Assembly (NCBI RefSeq): GCF_035582795.1
Contig: NC_134373.1
Location: 28,304,501 to 28,368,500 of the forward strand
Direction: 5' to 3'
Length of the DNA stretch: 64,000 nt
From: Mycteria americana
Lineage: Eukaryota > Chordata > Aves > Ciconiiformes > Ciconiidae
Every line of letters starts with the position of its first letter. The first letter of the stretch is position 1. A program made the translations under genes and the position numbers. The notes under the pieces were generated by a model. The model did no database searches. It was not told where the DNA came from and worked only from the letters and a program-made list of their open reading frames with translations. Shown piece after piece: positions 49,726-62,819 of the stretch.

Positions 49726-52700
49726 AAAGAATAAAAAAAGAAAACAGTTTCATCACAACTTTTTTTCTTCAGGATTACTCTCAGGCGTTTTTTTTTTTTT
49801 TCTTTCCTTTTTTTTTTTTAATATGAAACGCATTAGACAATCTTTTCCTTAAGCAGCAGACTGATAAATCCACTCTTATTGTAGGGGGGGGGATAAGGGT
49901 ACTCACGTGGTTGAGATGTCGCATTGTTTTGGTAACTCATAATTTAAGCCTTTGAAAAATGCCTTATTTGTGTTGACAGTCTCTCTTCCCTGCTCAGAAC
50001 CGACGGCGGGATTGAACAGAACAGCTGGAAGAGCCCAGGAAAATGCTCCTCTTGTTCGGGCTCTCCTTGCCTGGCTCCTGACCCCTTTACAACTGGAAAA
50101 GGAAACAGCACATGTGTCATTCTTTTTTGCCTGTGTAGCTCACATGAGCGGGGAGGGGCACCCATTTGCAGATAGCAGTAACTGTATTCAAGTTTTGCAA
50201 GTTGGATGTATTCCACTCCTTTGCTTCTACTAGCCAGCAACCAGTGGAAAGAAAATGCTCTTTTCATTCTTAGCCAAATCTAGACACACCTATTAGATTC
50301 ACTTCCCAAACCCCTACCCGCCACTGTTGATATTATTTCTTTTAAGTGCAAAACTTGCTGCTGACTCCCTTCCCAAAATGCCTGTCATCAGTGGGTGAGA
50401 CTGAAAGCAGGGCTTTCAATTGTCATTGCCCAGCAGCATCCTTAACGCTCACAGTCTAACTGAGTCTGTCCTTTTAACGGGTGAAAACTGAGAATGACAT
50501 TTACTGGGTCAGAGTAGTTACGTCAGCGTATAGCATGAATCTACACTGTGCCCAGAACAAGGAGGAACCTGTGGCTGGGGCACAGGCTGAGGCACGGGTA
50601 ACTCCAGTCCTGGCTCTGACACAGGCTTCTTATGGCACCTCGGACAAAGCATTTAATCTCTGCCTCAATTTGCCATCTCTAGAATAAATGATACAACTGA
50701 TTTCCTCCCAGCCTTGGTATTTTTATTTTAATCTTCAGGGAGGCATTGTTTATAAATACGATATATTTATTGGACTGCGTAGGTTAATTTACTCATACTC
50801 TGCAGCAAGTTTGTCAGTCTGGACTAGGCTACCAGCTCCCTCTTTTATATCGCTAACATTTAAAGCTATCTGTTTGGCTACCTGAATGCTATACTGCAAT
50901 CAGCAGTATGTACTTGTTGTAAGTGTGCATACACAGTCAGTCTGCAGTTGACATGGGCTAGGACTTCTAGGCCATACCAAAATACAAGTAATTTATAATG
51001 CATATGTCTTAGACGCTAAGAAGAGTGGACAAAGTTTCCATTTTCCCGGTCTCTGTGAGTCAGGATGAACTAACCTCCTGCCTGTGACAGCAAAAACACA
51101 GTAACGATTGGAATGGCAGTGGAAAAAAACAGAGTCATGAAATTCAGGCTGAGACTCATCCTGTTTTGCAAAACTGTTGCTGGATATTTCTGTGAAATCA
51201 TCTCAGTGACCTCCTACAAGAAATCAATGCTGCGAACTTGGTTCACAGTATTTATTTAACAGCCATAAGATGGAAAGACCAGTGACTTATTTACATGCCA
51301 ACGACAAAGAACAGCTTGTTTGTGAGCATGGATACCGCAAACGACTTTGGTCAGCATTTTCCACACTCTGGGCCTGTGGTAGAGAGCCCTGGAACATTTA
51401 GTGATAGACAGAGCTAAGCAAGGCACAAAACAAAGAGGGAAAAATAAAAGCAAAACTCCTGACGTTGCTCCACTGGCTTCAACTCTATAGCGCAACATTG
51501 ATTTACACCAGATAGCTTCTCTATGAAAATACTGATGGACATGTTACCTATTACTTCTTCTTCTATATTGAAGCACAATGTGCAGAGATAAAACTGGGGC
51601 TTTCTGTCCTGGGGCATAAGAATTGTTGTCATGCAAAGTTATTACATTTAAATCTTTCATCATCCTGATCCCTGAGAAATTTCAGAACTGCTGTTGAGAA
51701 AAGACTCCTCAGCCGCTGCAGCTGAACTGAAGGATGGAAGGTATTGATGCCTTCATTATGTTAGTGCCAGTGGTCTAGACCCTTCCCAGGAGTTTTGTGG
51801 CGGGCTACTCAAAAAGGCATACACACACCCAGAGGGCTGCCCTAAACTGAGCGCGGTTAGCTCCTAGTGCTTAACCCCTTTGCATCTGTGCAACACTTCC
51901 TGCGTCTGTCTTCTTTGTCTTATTAAGGCTGCTCTCCTACCACCAAAATCACTGGGAGAGTTATACCCAAGTATACCTAAGAGGATTCTGGAAGAACCAA
52001 GCCCACATGAGAAAGTCGCCTTTAACACCTTGACATCTTCACTTTTCTTAGGACTTCTTTCTTTGTTTATTGAATAGACTGGGCTTCCCAGGAAATCAGA
52101 GAGCCATTTCCCAAAGCTGTTGCTTGCCCTCAAGCAGGCCATTAAAGAGACCCTCCCTGACCTTTCACGCTTATCATTAATGGGAAATATGTGAGGCTGA
52201 AAAGGGAAGCGAGCACAACAACTCCACGCAGCCCAGCACGCTTCCGGAGGAGCTTGAGACCGGGGCGCAAAACAAAGAGCAGCCCAGTGCTCTCTGCCTG
52301 CCCCGACCCCCAGCTGGCCACTCCTGGGGGACAAGAGGCACCAAAGAAACCCAGAGCAAAAGATGGGAGTGGCGTGGTGGTGGGGAAAATATGTGATTGT
52401 TAATTTCCAGCTTGTCTGAACTCTCTCCTAAACTTTAAATACGGCAGTTGCTTCTGGCAAAAAAGTCCCCCCAAAAGGCGAAAGGGTGAAGATAACAGAA
52501 GGGTAGCTGAAAGCACTTTTTATCTACAGGCTGCGGCGTTCATACCAGATCCACCGAATCTGTGGGATAACGCAGGTATGCTGGGAAGTGTGTGTGTCAG
52601 CCATGTGGCTTTCATCAGTCAATTACTTGATCTTCTGGGGCCACCATGTTCCCATTAACCTACAGAAGAAGTATCGTTTCCTGTCCTGGTGAATACTTTT

Positions 52701-53219
52701 GTATCTCCAACCTTTGAAAGCTCAGAGTGGTTTTCTGAGCAAGGAAACCAAAATTTCCTTTTTGTCCCAGTAGTGCTTTCAGATGTGACAGTCCTGTCAG
52801 GTCCAAGAGTGTTAGCCCAGAAGTGGGACCTCTTCTGCCTCTGATACTGCAACTTATCCTACTCCTCCTAAGCACAGCTATGTAATGAATTCACAGTCAG
52901 GCCCGCATGGTTGTTCTCTTTGATACTATCTCGCTCCAAGATAAATGATATTTCACAGTCGTTCAAGCTTGGCAAGCTGATGCTGCAGCTGCAGCTGTTG
53001 TTCCCAACAGGAAGGGAGGGTTTAGGCTGCACTCGAAGGAAAATAAATAAATAAGCCAAAGGAAAAAGTCTCTCTTCAGGAAGTTATGCCTGACAACAAT
53101 AGCACATTGGACTAGAAATCCATGTCTTTGCTGGATTTTCATGGCAAAGCATACTGCAAAACTTGTAATCTCAGCCTGTAAAAACTGTGGCAAGATTGAA
53201 AGAGGCTGAGCTGAAAGCT
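49726..53219 (-). other. Presumed CNTNAP intron, no exon recognised
   Basis: Contains poly-T (49788-49819), an old-repeat trace at about 51461-51510, and a GC-richer patch at 52180-52400 with overlapping frames on both strands (156 codons at 51864-52334 minus) that have no recognisable domain. Confidence 0.45.
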
Positions 53220-53674
53220 CTCAGTAATATCCTTTGTTGTCCACCCTGTGCAGCCTCCCAGCCTCACAGGTGTTCGGATCCACCACCTGGACCTTTGAGG
53301 AGAGGATGCAGCAGTGGCTGAAGCGGTTCTTGCCTGTTTGTGAGTTCAGATGGGCCTCATGCCCGTACCGATGGCCGCAGTTGCATGAGCCAGCAGCGTG
53401 TCCCACCAGGCCCTGTACTGTGGTCAGCTGGTCAGCTGGTGTGAAAGGTGGTGTTGGCTTTCTTCTCCTCTGTTGGCTACACACTTCAGGCTGCCTTAAC
53501 CATGCCAGGCTGGTGAGCTATGTGTGGTTGGGATGGATCCCAAACTTTGAAGACTTTCTGCAGGTCAAGGAAAGATACAGCTACAGTGCAGCAGATGCTA
53601 GGCTGAGTCCTGAAGGAGGGATACTTCATATGAGAGATGCTTCAGGAAAGCATTTGGCTCTGGACACCCTGTGA
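53220..53674. other. GC-richer patch with conflicting open frames
   Basis: A plus frame of 146 codons (53234-53674) and a minus frame of 87 codons (53221-53484) overlap. Neither has a domain I recognise. The minus frame has a few Cys/His residues (SCNCGHRYGHE) but no zinc-finger spacing, and is not a Caspr laminin-G or EGF exon. No splice pair stands out. Most likely intronic sequence with chance frames. Confidence 0.3.
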
Positions 53675-56589
53675 AATACCATTTTCTACTGATTACCTTC
53701 CTCTCCACCTCTGGAAAGAATAATAGTCTATTTATTTGTTACCTTGTGTGGTAGGGTCTCCCCCCAGACTTCAGTCCTCTTGTTTCCTTCCTGTTTCCCA
53801 TTTATTTTTGTGCTAAGAGGGTGGGGATTACTGGCCATAGGCTACCCATCCCCTGTGTGGGCCAACTCACGTCTGGAGAATGTCATGGAGAATGAAACCT
53901 TTGTGACCATGCAAAAGGGATCAAAGTAGACTTGTTGCTCAGGATGGACTATGATGCTAGTATAGCTCATGTTTTATGTGGTGCCTATGCTGGCAGTGAC
54001 TGTAAGTGCAACTAGCTTGTGAAATCCTTGGGACACAAAACAGGAATTTTCTGCCTGCAGTCATAACAGTAATTGTTACTGAACAAGTTCTTGACCCTCA
54101 CATAAGGCCAAAAGAGAAGGATTTACTCTGGAGATAAGAGATCAACTCTCCCTCTTACTTTGTATCTCAGATGTATGTATGTATTTTTACCACCCCTCTG
54201 ACTTCTACTTGAACCTTTGGGATGTATCCCCATCCCTGGAACACTGCATAGCCCCTGCCTTGCCTTATCTCACAACTGTTTGCAGTTAAAGGATATAGTG
54301 TGCCTGTTTGTGTTTAAGGTGTTCCCACTTAGGCTGTTAGTTTGTTTGGGGCAAGTTCTTTTCCGTTTGTGTCTGTAAAGTATCAGTGTTCTCAGGGGAA
54401 CCTCTGTTGTCACTACAACACAAATCCTCCTCAAAACATGCCATGACTCTGTGAAATGGAAATATAAGGAGACTTTACATCTTCTCTACACCCCTGTGCT
54501 TGGCTTTCCATGAACTGTAGTTCATTTAATCACCATGGAGGGAAAAAGGGTAAGGTCAAGAGCTCAGTAGACAAAGTGTTGCAGATTCTCTGTGACTATC
54601 TATAATGTTGTCATGTCCAAAGATCAGACAGGATGCCTTAGAGCCACTGATTCCTGGCTTCTCTCCAATCTAATACCCATACCACTGAAAAGCACTTCAT
54701 CTGCTCGTACTCTAGACCAGTCAACAGGATGTTGACGTGCTGTTTGATAGCGTACGTTTCGGACAGTGGTAACATAAGCTGTGTAGACGTGGAGGGGGGT
54801 GAATCATACTATTGATTCTTGCTGAGTTCAAGAAATCTGAGAGCAGGCTTTGGTACATGGATTTCTCATAACAAAAGAACTAAAAGATAAATAAATGTAA
54901 TCATGCTGAACTTTAAAACAAACAAAAGGGAAGACTTGCTCACACAAAACAGAATTAAACACTGGAAATCATAGTTCCTAGGGGATCTGGTGTAGTCAGA
55001 CCTTTAGTTTGACTGAAAATAGTCATTCTTGTTTACATAGTTGGAACAGTATTATCTGTAGCATAATTTCAATAAGTTGTTTTTTTCTAGGTCATTGCAT
55101 AACTCCAAAATGGCCGGAAAATTGAAAGTCAAGAGTCCTGATGCCTGTGGAGCCTGGCGTGTTTTGTTACCCAAGTGTTAAGCTATGCTTTCACTGCTAG
55201 TTAAGTGCAGGTCAAAATCCTCTCAAAGCTTGCTTGTCCATCACCTGGACTGTCCTTGTGTAACATGAGCTATGGGCTTGTCTCAGCCTGAGCTCTCTGG
55301 GAGGTTGGATCCTAAGCTCTCTTGTACTTTCACAAGGGCTTCAGCCTCTTTTCTACCCTTTCTAGTCTGCATGGATCAGGCTCAGATGGGACACATCCGA
55401 AGTTGAGGTCTTTCTAATCACAGTGTGAATGCTTTGACCAAAGCAGTAGCTGAGGTACTTCCAACAAAGGTGTTGGATAAGTGTGTGTGCTTTAAATCCA
55501 TTCCTGAGTCTGCTTCCCACGTTGCAGTAACACGGAGCCAAACAGACACAGTCAGATTGGCAGATGATATTTCATGAAATATAATAACACTGAGGTATTT
55601 GCTCTCATTTTTAGCTTGCATGTACTATCCTCTCTGGAGAAAAAAGCATCAGATTAAGACTAGTTTCTTCTGTAAGTGCAAGAGCAAAAAACTCTTGCTT
55701 CTCTTCTGTACCTCTCGTCAATCCACAACTGGCAGTCTCTATGCAGGATTGCAGCCCAAATTTACTCAAAGGTACTTAGCCTACCAGATTAATACTGTCC
55801 TGGTAATTTTTACAAGCACACTTTATAATAACTGTGCTAGATATCTTCCTCATCACATTGATGTTGTAACAGTCTTCGCTTTGGCTGTCAGACTACTTTC
55901 CATAGTCTTGGATTAATTATAAAAGCAGAGATACTTCAGTGCAGAGTTTAGTGTTTCAACCCACTACCTGAGCAGAAAGCTGGCGTGTGATAAAGGCATA
56001 GTTACATTGAATGAAACTAGGGCACCATGAGGACATGTGTCGTTACCCCGAGAGTCTGTTGCTTAACACTGCTCCTATCACTGCTTTAAAAATAACACCA
56101 CAAAATTCCTGTCCCAAGGCTTGAACTTCATTTTTCTCATGAGTCATGTGATTTTAGTTGTTTTTATTTTAAAACAAGGTTAAACTCTCATAGTTTTTTT
56201 TTTCATTCTGCAACTTGTCAGAGCAATCATGAAGATGTTTGTGTTTACTGACTTAGTCAAATTGCTTCCTTTGTTAACTGATTAATTAAATAACCAGAAG
56301 ACGTAGTCAGCAATCCTAATGGAGTTCATTAGAATCGCACCACTAACTCAGCACTGCAGTGGGAAGAAAGGGCTTAGAAGCAGTTAGCACAAATCTGGGT
56401 CCTTCCGAGCTGCCTCAGGGTGTGTTCTCCTCTGATCCCTGGCTGTAGTGTTTGCAAGTCCTTAGGCTCTTGGAGACCATTCCCAAAATGGTTACCATAC
56501 CCTGCAGGCAGGGCATGCCTTAGGACCACAAAGATGAAATTTGGAAGCTCCCAAAGCAATGAACACTTTTATGCTGGTAGTGTTGTTGG

Positions 56590-56591
<2 letters not shown>
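53675..56591 (-). other. Presumed CNTNAP intron, nothing recognised
   Basis: Mixed-composition unique-looking DNA. The open frames (up to 105 codons at 55599-55916) are without domains. No repeat family was recognised. Confidence 0.45.

Positions 56592-56652
<61 letters not shown>
56592..56652. repeat. Pure (TTA)20 microsatellite
   Basis: About 61 bases of uninterrupted TTA units, the longest pure microsatellite in the window, and hence a strong candidate for length polymorphism. It yields a spurious poly-isoleucine frame on the plus strand. Confidence 0.95.
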
Positions 56653-56654
<2 letters not shown>

Positions 56655-59583
56655 CTTATTCTAAACAATTCCTAAATCAATAGGCACAGGATCTGGGGAG
56701 CCTTGGCTAAAATCCTGGTGTAAACTTACAGCTACAGTGTAGAAATAAATTTTTATTATCTGCTCACTGGTGTACTCTAAGGAAAAAAACCATGTTTTTT
56801 TGACCCCTGCCATAAGAACACGTGCGTCTTCCCAGTGCAGTCATATGACTGGATTTACTAACATCCGGCAGACAGTTCCTCCCATTGCTTTCAAAAGACT
56901 ATTCACAGGAATTAAGCAGATGAGAAAGTGACTATAAAACCAGAGCTCGAGGGAGGACTCTCAAAGCCAAAACCAAGCATTAGACCTGTGATTCCCCACT
57001 GTCTTTTAGCAAGACACAAGTGGGTGCCTTATATTTCCTTTTAATTTTAAAGGAAATTCACCCACCCCTGCTTAATGGGTAGTCTGTAGTTCCCTCAAAC
57101 AGTGAAATATTAATCTCACTTAAGTGAGGTTCCTAAGCCACTGATAATAAATTTGTTTTACAAGCTTTGTACAGGGAGTGGGGGAGAAAGAGTTCCCAAA
57201 GTGCAACTAAATGCACTGGATGTGGCTGTACTTGAGGTCCACTCCCCAGTGAGTCCAGCTAAAATAGGATATGGTCTTAAAACCAGCTAATCAGCTGTCC
57301 CTTTTATTTGTGCTAAGTTTTTATAAAAAAATAGCTATAACTCTCTGCTGTGATGGGAGTAAAAATTTAGAATGGTCTATTCTAATAATAAATCGCATGG
57401 TGATCTTTTTTTTTTACTTCAGCAAACGCAATTCAGCTGTATCTGATTGGCACTACTTCAAGAGTTTTGACGTTCAGCAGGAGAAGAATATACAGCTGCA
57501 AAAACCAAAACAAAGCAAAAAATTCTCAAACTGCACATGCTGGAATGGCAACAAGCCCAACTGCAACAGCTCACCAGACGCACTCACGACTAATCAGGCA
57601 CTGGGACACACAATGAATGCTTTTGCTGACTAAATTATACAATGAGTTTTATTTTGTTTTAATGCAGAGTCCAAATGCAGACTGGATACAATGTCACAGA
57701 CTTCCTTGAAACTTCTTTAAATTACATGTATGAATGTGGCTGAAAATTTTAGCTGCCAATTCTGCAGTACTCCCACAGATCTACTTTTTATCGTCCCCGT
57801 GTTCCTGTTGGACATGATAGGCATTACACTGCAAGGAAAAACTGAGATGCTGAAAGACAGTATGTAGAGATTACTCCTTTCTTGTAATGAGCTGCAGGCC
57901 AAGTCTACTGATCTATACGTACTTCTCTGCGAAATCTGCAATGCTTTTTTTAGAAATTGTTTTCTTCCTTATTAAATCAAAGAGCTGCCCAGGAAGTTAT
58001 AAGTCAGGTCAATAAACATAACTACAGGAAAAATATCTGAACAATCTAAACATAACTTTTCTCTACCAAGTAGATTAGTATGAATTCCGGCTTGTGAAGT
58101 CAGGCTGAAAGGAGATCTAGATTTGACAGGGACAGCTCAGGAATGGAATTGGTTTAGATCAGGAAGATTTGGTAAAGATCTAACTTCAGAAATCTCTAGG
58201 ATGACTGAATCTTGTCAGATTTTTTCAAACTCTGAAATAAGAGCTGGAGAAATTCTGTGTAGCACTGGTGCTACACTGCTGATTTGTCTCTAGGAGCTCA
58301 AACCCGTATTAGGAAAGCACTGAAGAATGTCCTTATGGCTACCTTGATTTAAGAGAACACAAAGCATGCTCTTAATTTTAAGCACGTGCTTAGGTGTCTC
58401 TCCAAGTTGAAAGCATGCTTAGAGATTCTCCTGATTACTGAAGGCTTCCTATAAATATTTATATATGGACACTTCCTCTTACCACATCACCCAAATTAAA
58501 TTTCCTAATTATATTCAGAATCTACCATGAGGCAGTCTATTGAAGAAGCTTTTTAAAGATAAGGATTTAGTCTCATTTTATGTAACTTCAGCGACTGAGG
58601 TATTAGTCACATAATCTATTCTAGTCTTCTGCATTCCCTCTGCAGTCAAAGGAGGAGACAGAGGTTTCCAGAAGGTGATTCATTCTATGGCTAAAATTAG
58701 GTGCAATGAACTACATCACGTCCAATACTTTTGTCTCCCCCCTAAGGAAAAAACAACACCCTTCTTTGCTGAGATCCAGACATAAAGGATATTGCAGAAT
58801 TTCTAGGAATATTTAAATTTGCTATTTGTATTCTGGTACCATTTCATGCTCCTCACAGAGGCCATCCCTCTTGCACTTAGCAAATACAAATGGACAGAGT
58901 CCCTGCCTTTACCATGCAAAAGTGCTGGTATGCTTTGGAATACTGGGCAATCAAAGCCTCATTTAGTAAGTGTAACTGATTATATGCACCATGTAGCATG
59001 AATAAACACTCTGTGTTAATTAACACTCTGTATCAATATTCCATCATTGAAATTTCACCTGCCATCATCTTCTGTTGTTTTCTTTTTTTAACTTCAAAAA
59101 AGAATTGTCAGATATCCTCTGAAATGTCCTGCTTATAGTTTAAATAAATTTAAATAAAGTGGTGTTATTGCATATTATACATAATGCTGTAAAAACTCTA
59201 ATGGCTTGAAAAGTACAGTAATTACAGCCAAGTAAATTTTGAATTACTTTGTTTCTTTTACTGTTGTTTAATTTTTTTTTACATTAATTCAAATCCTGAC
59301 CTTTCTCTGAAAACATCTACTGTTTCTAGTCACTGTAGTCCTTATTAATATTCACATCAGTGAGAATGGTTGCGCTCAGCTTTAATGCATTTGGAAATTT
59401 ACTCAACGATATTGTATTAGTACTGTGTTAGCAGATATTTAGAATACAACTTTAGATATGCTTTTTGATAGTGAGATGGAGGTATAAAAGTTCTAATAAA
59501 AAAGGAGATTTTTTTCAAATGAAGCAGGTAACTGCTACTAAAGAAGAGCAATTACAAATACATAATAAATTATCCCTCTGTTT
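56653..59583 (-). other. Presumed CNTNAP intron, nothing recognised
   Basis: AT-rich DNA. A short direct repeat AACACTCTGT occurs twice around 59006-59030. The 120-codon frame at 57271-57633 has no domain or splice context. Confidence 0.45.
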
Positions 59584-60177
59584 ATCATTGTTGTGATTTA
59601 GCCCCAGTCGGCAACCAAGCACCACACAGCCACTTGCTTGCCCTGCCGCCCAGTGGGACGGGGGAGAGAATCAGAACAGCAAAAGTAAGAAAACTTGTGG
59701 GCTGAGATAAGAACAGTTTAATAATTGAAATATAATAATAATAATAATAATAATGATGATGATGAAGAAGAAAAGGAAAACAATGACAGAGAGAGAGAAA
59801 GGAACAAAACCCAAGAAAAAACAAGTGATGCAACCGCTCACCACCTGCTGACTGGTGCCCACCCAGTCCCTGAGCAGCGATCGCTGCCTCCCAGCCAACT
59901 CCCCCCAGTTTCTCTACTGGGCATGACGCCATATGGTATGGAACAGCCCTTGGGCCAGTTGGGGTCAGCTGTCCCGGCTGTGCCCCCTCCCAGCTTCTTG
60001 TGAGCCTGGCAGAGCATGGGAAGCTGAAAAGTCCTTGACTAGTATAAGCCCTACTTAGCAACAACTAAAACATCAGTGTGTTATCAACATTATGCTCATC
60101 CTAAATCCAAACCACAGCACTATACCAGCTACTAGACAGAAAATTAACTCTATCCCAGCCAAAAGCAAGACAATCAT
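59584..60177 (-). mobile_element. Solo LTR C of the same ERVL-like family, with perfect target-site duplications
   Basis: The LTR spans 59589-60172 in reverse orientation. On the plus strand it begins TGTTGTGATTTAGCCCC and ends AAAAGCAAGACA. Perfect 5-bp duplications ATCAT flank it at 59584-59588 and 60173-60177. The polyadenylation signal (TTTAAT on the plus strand) is at 59717-59722. The TATA position near 59911-59920 reads TAGAGAAA on the minus strand, so it is degraded. The central block matches solo LTR A rather than B. Beside the poly-A signal, on its 5' side in LTR orientation, an (ATA)n/(ATG)n microsatellite at 59731-59764 has expanded. No internal retroviral genes are attached. It is sense to the CNTNAP gene within its presumed intron. 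Confidence 0.92.
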
Positions 60178-62819
60178 ATATCAGATATAAGACCATCTTC
60201 TTTCAAGTTTAGAACTGGGAATAAGCTCTAGGAAATTGAATTTCACTAGCTACCATTAAATAATATTTTTTTCTGTAGTACCTTCAAAGTTTCAGAATTT
60301 TGCTGTACCTAATAGCCTAAAGTAGTTAATCTTTTGGCTGTGAGATCACACATTTGATATCTGTACAAATATTGCTGTATACTTTTTGTAGGTGCAGAAA
60401 TAAACAAGAGAAAGAAGTGCTTAAAGATATCTAGGGAATCTGGGCCCAGTTCCCATGTAAATGATCTAGCTTAGAGTATCTCTGCTAAAATACAAAATGA
60501 AAAATAAAATGGTAGTGTCTTGCTGGTATCTGATCTCACTGAATAGAGTACCCAGATATTGTCTATGTATAAAGCCATTGTGGTTCACAGTGGTTATGAT
60601 GATGTTTTGTCCTACTAAGGTATTCAAAATGTGCAATTCACCTGAAAAAAATCAGAAACACCTCCACTAAATAACATTCTTGTTTTTCTCTTGTGTTACC
60701 ATATACTTCTTTTGCTGTTAGCCTTGACCTGTTAATCTTCCCATCTAACTTCTCCTAAATCATGGGTGATCCAGCACAACTACCCTGGTGTCAGTCCAGC
60801 CCAGACAGGGAGTGTGTTAACAGCTGCATCCAGTTAGCTGTAACTTGTAACAAATTAGCTGTGCATGGAGATGAACAATCTAACCCTGTTGTAATCATAC
60901 CAGTTAACATTTTTATATTGTCCACTAAAGTCAGCATTGACTTAGTAGTCAGTGCAATGGCAAATTGAAGGGCCATGGGCAATACCTAGACGTTAATTCC
61001 ACACATACACACACAAAAACAGTATTTACGTTTATAGTTAGCTTTTTAACAGTGTCAGGTCAGTGTCTTTCAAGTTTTGGAAGGTATGTGGGGAGAATCA
61101 GTAATTCTATTCATGGGTTTATCCTAATAGCAGAAGGAAGACTGAATGTTTCTAGCAATTCTCCATACTCTGCTAGTGAGCTGATATCGCAAAATTGCAG
61201 TTTGCTGGCAGAGAGCTAAAAATTATTTGGTTTCCTTAGAGGAACAGAAGATCACTTACAATGTACTAACAGAAAGTTTGGAAATGTTTAGTTTTTTGAT
61301 CACTGGGAATAAAAATATTTGAAAGCATCCTGCACTGCAAATATTACCTAGAAAGAGAAACACGCCTATAAAATTGAGATATGAAGGGCTTTTCTTCATT
61401 TCGAAGTCACATTATTTTAACCTAAATCAGGTAAAAATCTTATGTCATTTACATTCTAAAAGTAAAAATGTAGACAAGTCTGTCAGACTAAAAATTATCT
61501 CAACATAGTCTCTCCTTGTAAAATGTACGCAAGCATGATGAGAAGTCACTGCATGTCCACTTTACTCTTAACTGATGTCTTTGCCACAGATAGACGTTGA
61601 TAACGCTTGAATTTTTTTTACCTCTTGGCTCTGCCAAGAACTTATCTTCCATTGGGGCCATGGCATAATGCTGTGGTTAAAGCTCATTGTGGACAAGTGA
61701 GACCACTCATTTCATGATCCCAGGGTGAAAAGCCCTTAGGAGCACTCCGAGTTTCTGGGTAGGCACTCTAGCCACTAAATGATTTAGGTTCTTCCTTGCT
61801 TTTCCATTATCAGGCATTTGTTTTGAATAGTGCATTTATCATTGTGAATGCAGAATGTTTGCTATACAGGACTTGTTTGGGTTCACGTTTGGACTTCCCC
61901 TGTGCCCCACCATTTCTATGATGTGAGGTCCATGTGGGAACCCACTCAGTGTGAGAGGGTCTGACCACTGCACGGAGAAATGGAGGTTACCTGTTGAAGC
62001 AGAGAAGGAGGAGTACCTCTCTGAGGCATGTTAAGTTGCCTTTTGGTGTCATTTAGTTTTCCTCCACTGACAGTACAGGGACTTTTGCCCCCTTACATAG
62101 ACTGTCTGAATTCCCTGGGAAGGCCATTTGACTGCTCGAAACTATATGTGTCCCTTCACTTCTAAAAAAATCTTTGTAGGTCTGCTGAAGATCTTTGTAA
62201 AAAGTCTTGAGATGAACAACCAATTGCTGACCTCACCTCTTGTGGGAACCGTGGTGTCTTGAGCTAACTTCTGTGGTCTCGTCAACATTTTGGAAAACAA
62301 GAAGCAGCATTATGGAGCAGCTTTTTCTTTTCCATTTTGAAAGCATGGAAGATAGATATCTTTAAGTATATTGGGTTTATGATTCATACAAGGCCAAGGC
62401 CTTGCTGCAGAAATACATCTGTTTAGCTTATCAAAAAGAAGATCAAGAGGTAATATGATTATTGCTTGCAAGTATCTCCATGGGAAGGAAAAATCAGGTA
62501 CTAAAAAGGGTTTTGAATCTAGTGGAGTAAAGTTTAATGAGAGTTAACAATGTGCATTTACTCTGTAACAATGGAACTGAGAAAAAAAGACACAATTTTT
62601 TAACAATCAAGATTTGGAACAAAGTACTGAGAAAAAGTATGACTTTTTCTATTTCTTGAAATCTTACAGACACCTTGCTGGAAGATTTATGAGTCAAACA
62701 GAAGTTATTAGTTCAATATCATTCTGTGGCCTGAGTGGCCTTGAAGATATTAATCTGTGAATCAGCCAATGAAAAATCTATGGCCTGTAAAGGGCAGAGT
62801 ATCCGATGACATGATCGCA
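60178..62819 (-). other. Presumed CNTNAP intron, nothing recognised
   Basis: Low-GC unique-looking sequence. Frames are below 85 codons and lack domains. No repeat family was recognised. Confidence 0.45.

Noticed and set aside
51864..52334. 156-codon minus-strand open frame
   Set aside because: No recognisable domain or conserved motif and overlapping frames on the other strand. There is no clear acceptor/donor pair, and it does not match any Caspr domain.
56420..56683. Open frame with a poly-isoleucine segment
   Set aside because: The isoleucine run is just the (TTA)20 microsatellite translated.
59585..60064. 159-codon minus-strand frame with tyrosine run
   Set aside because: It lies wholly within solo LTR C, and the tyrosine run is the translated trinucleotide repeat. 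LTRs of this type are non-coding.
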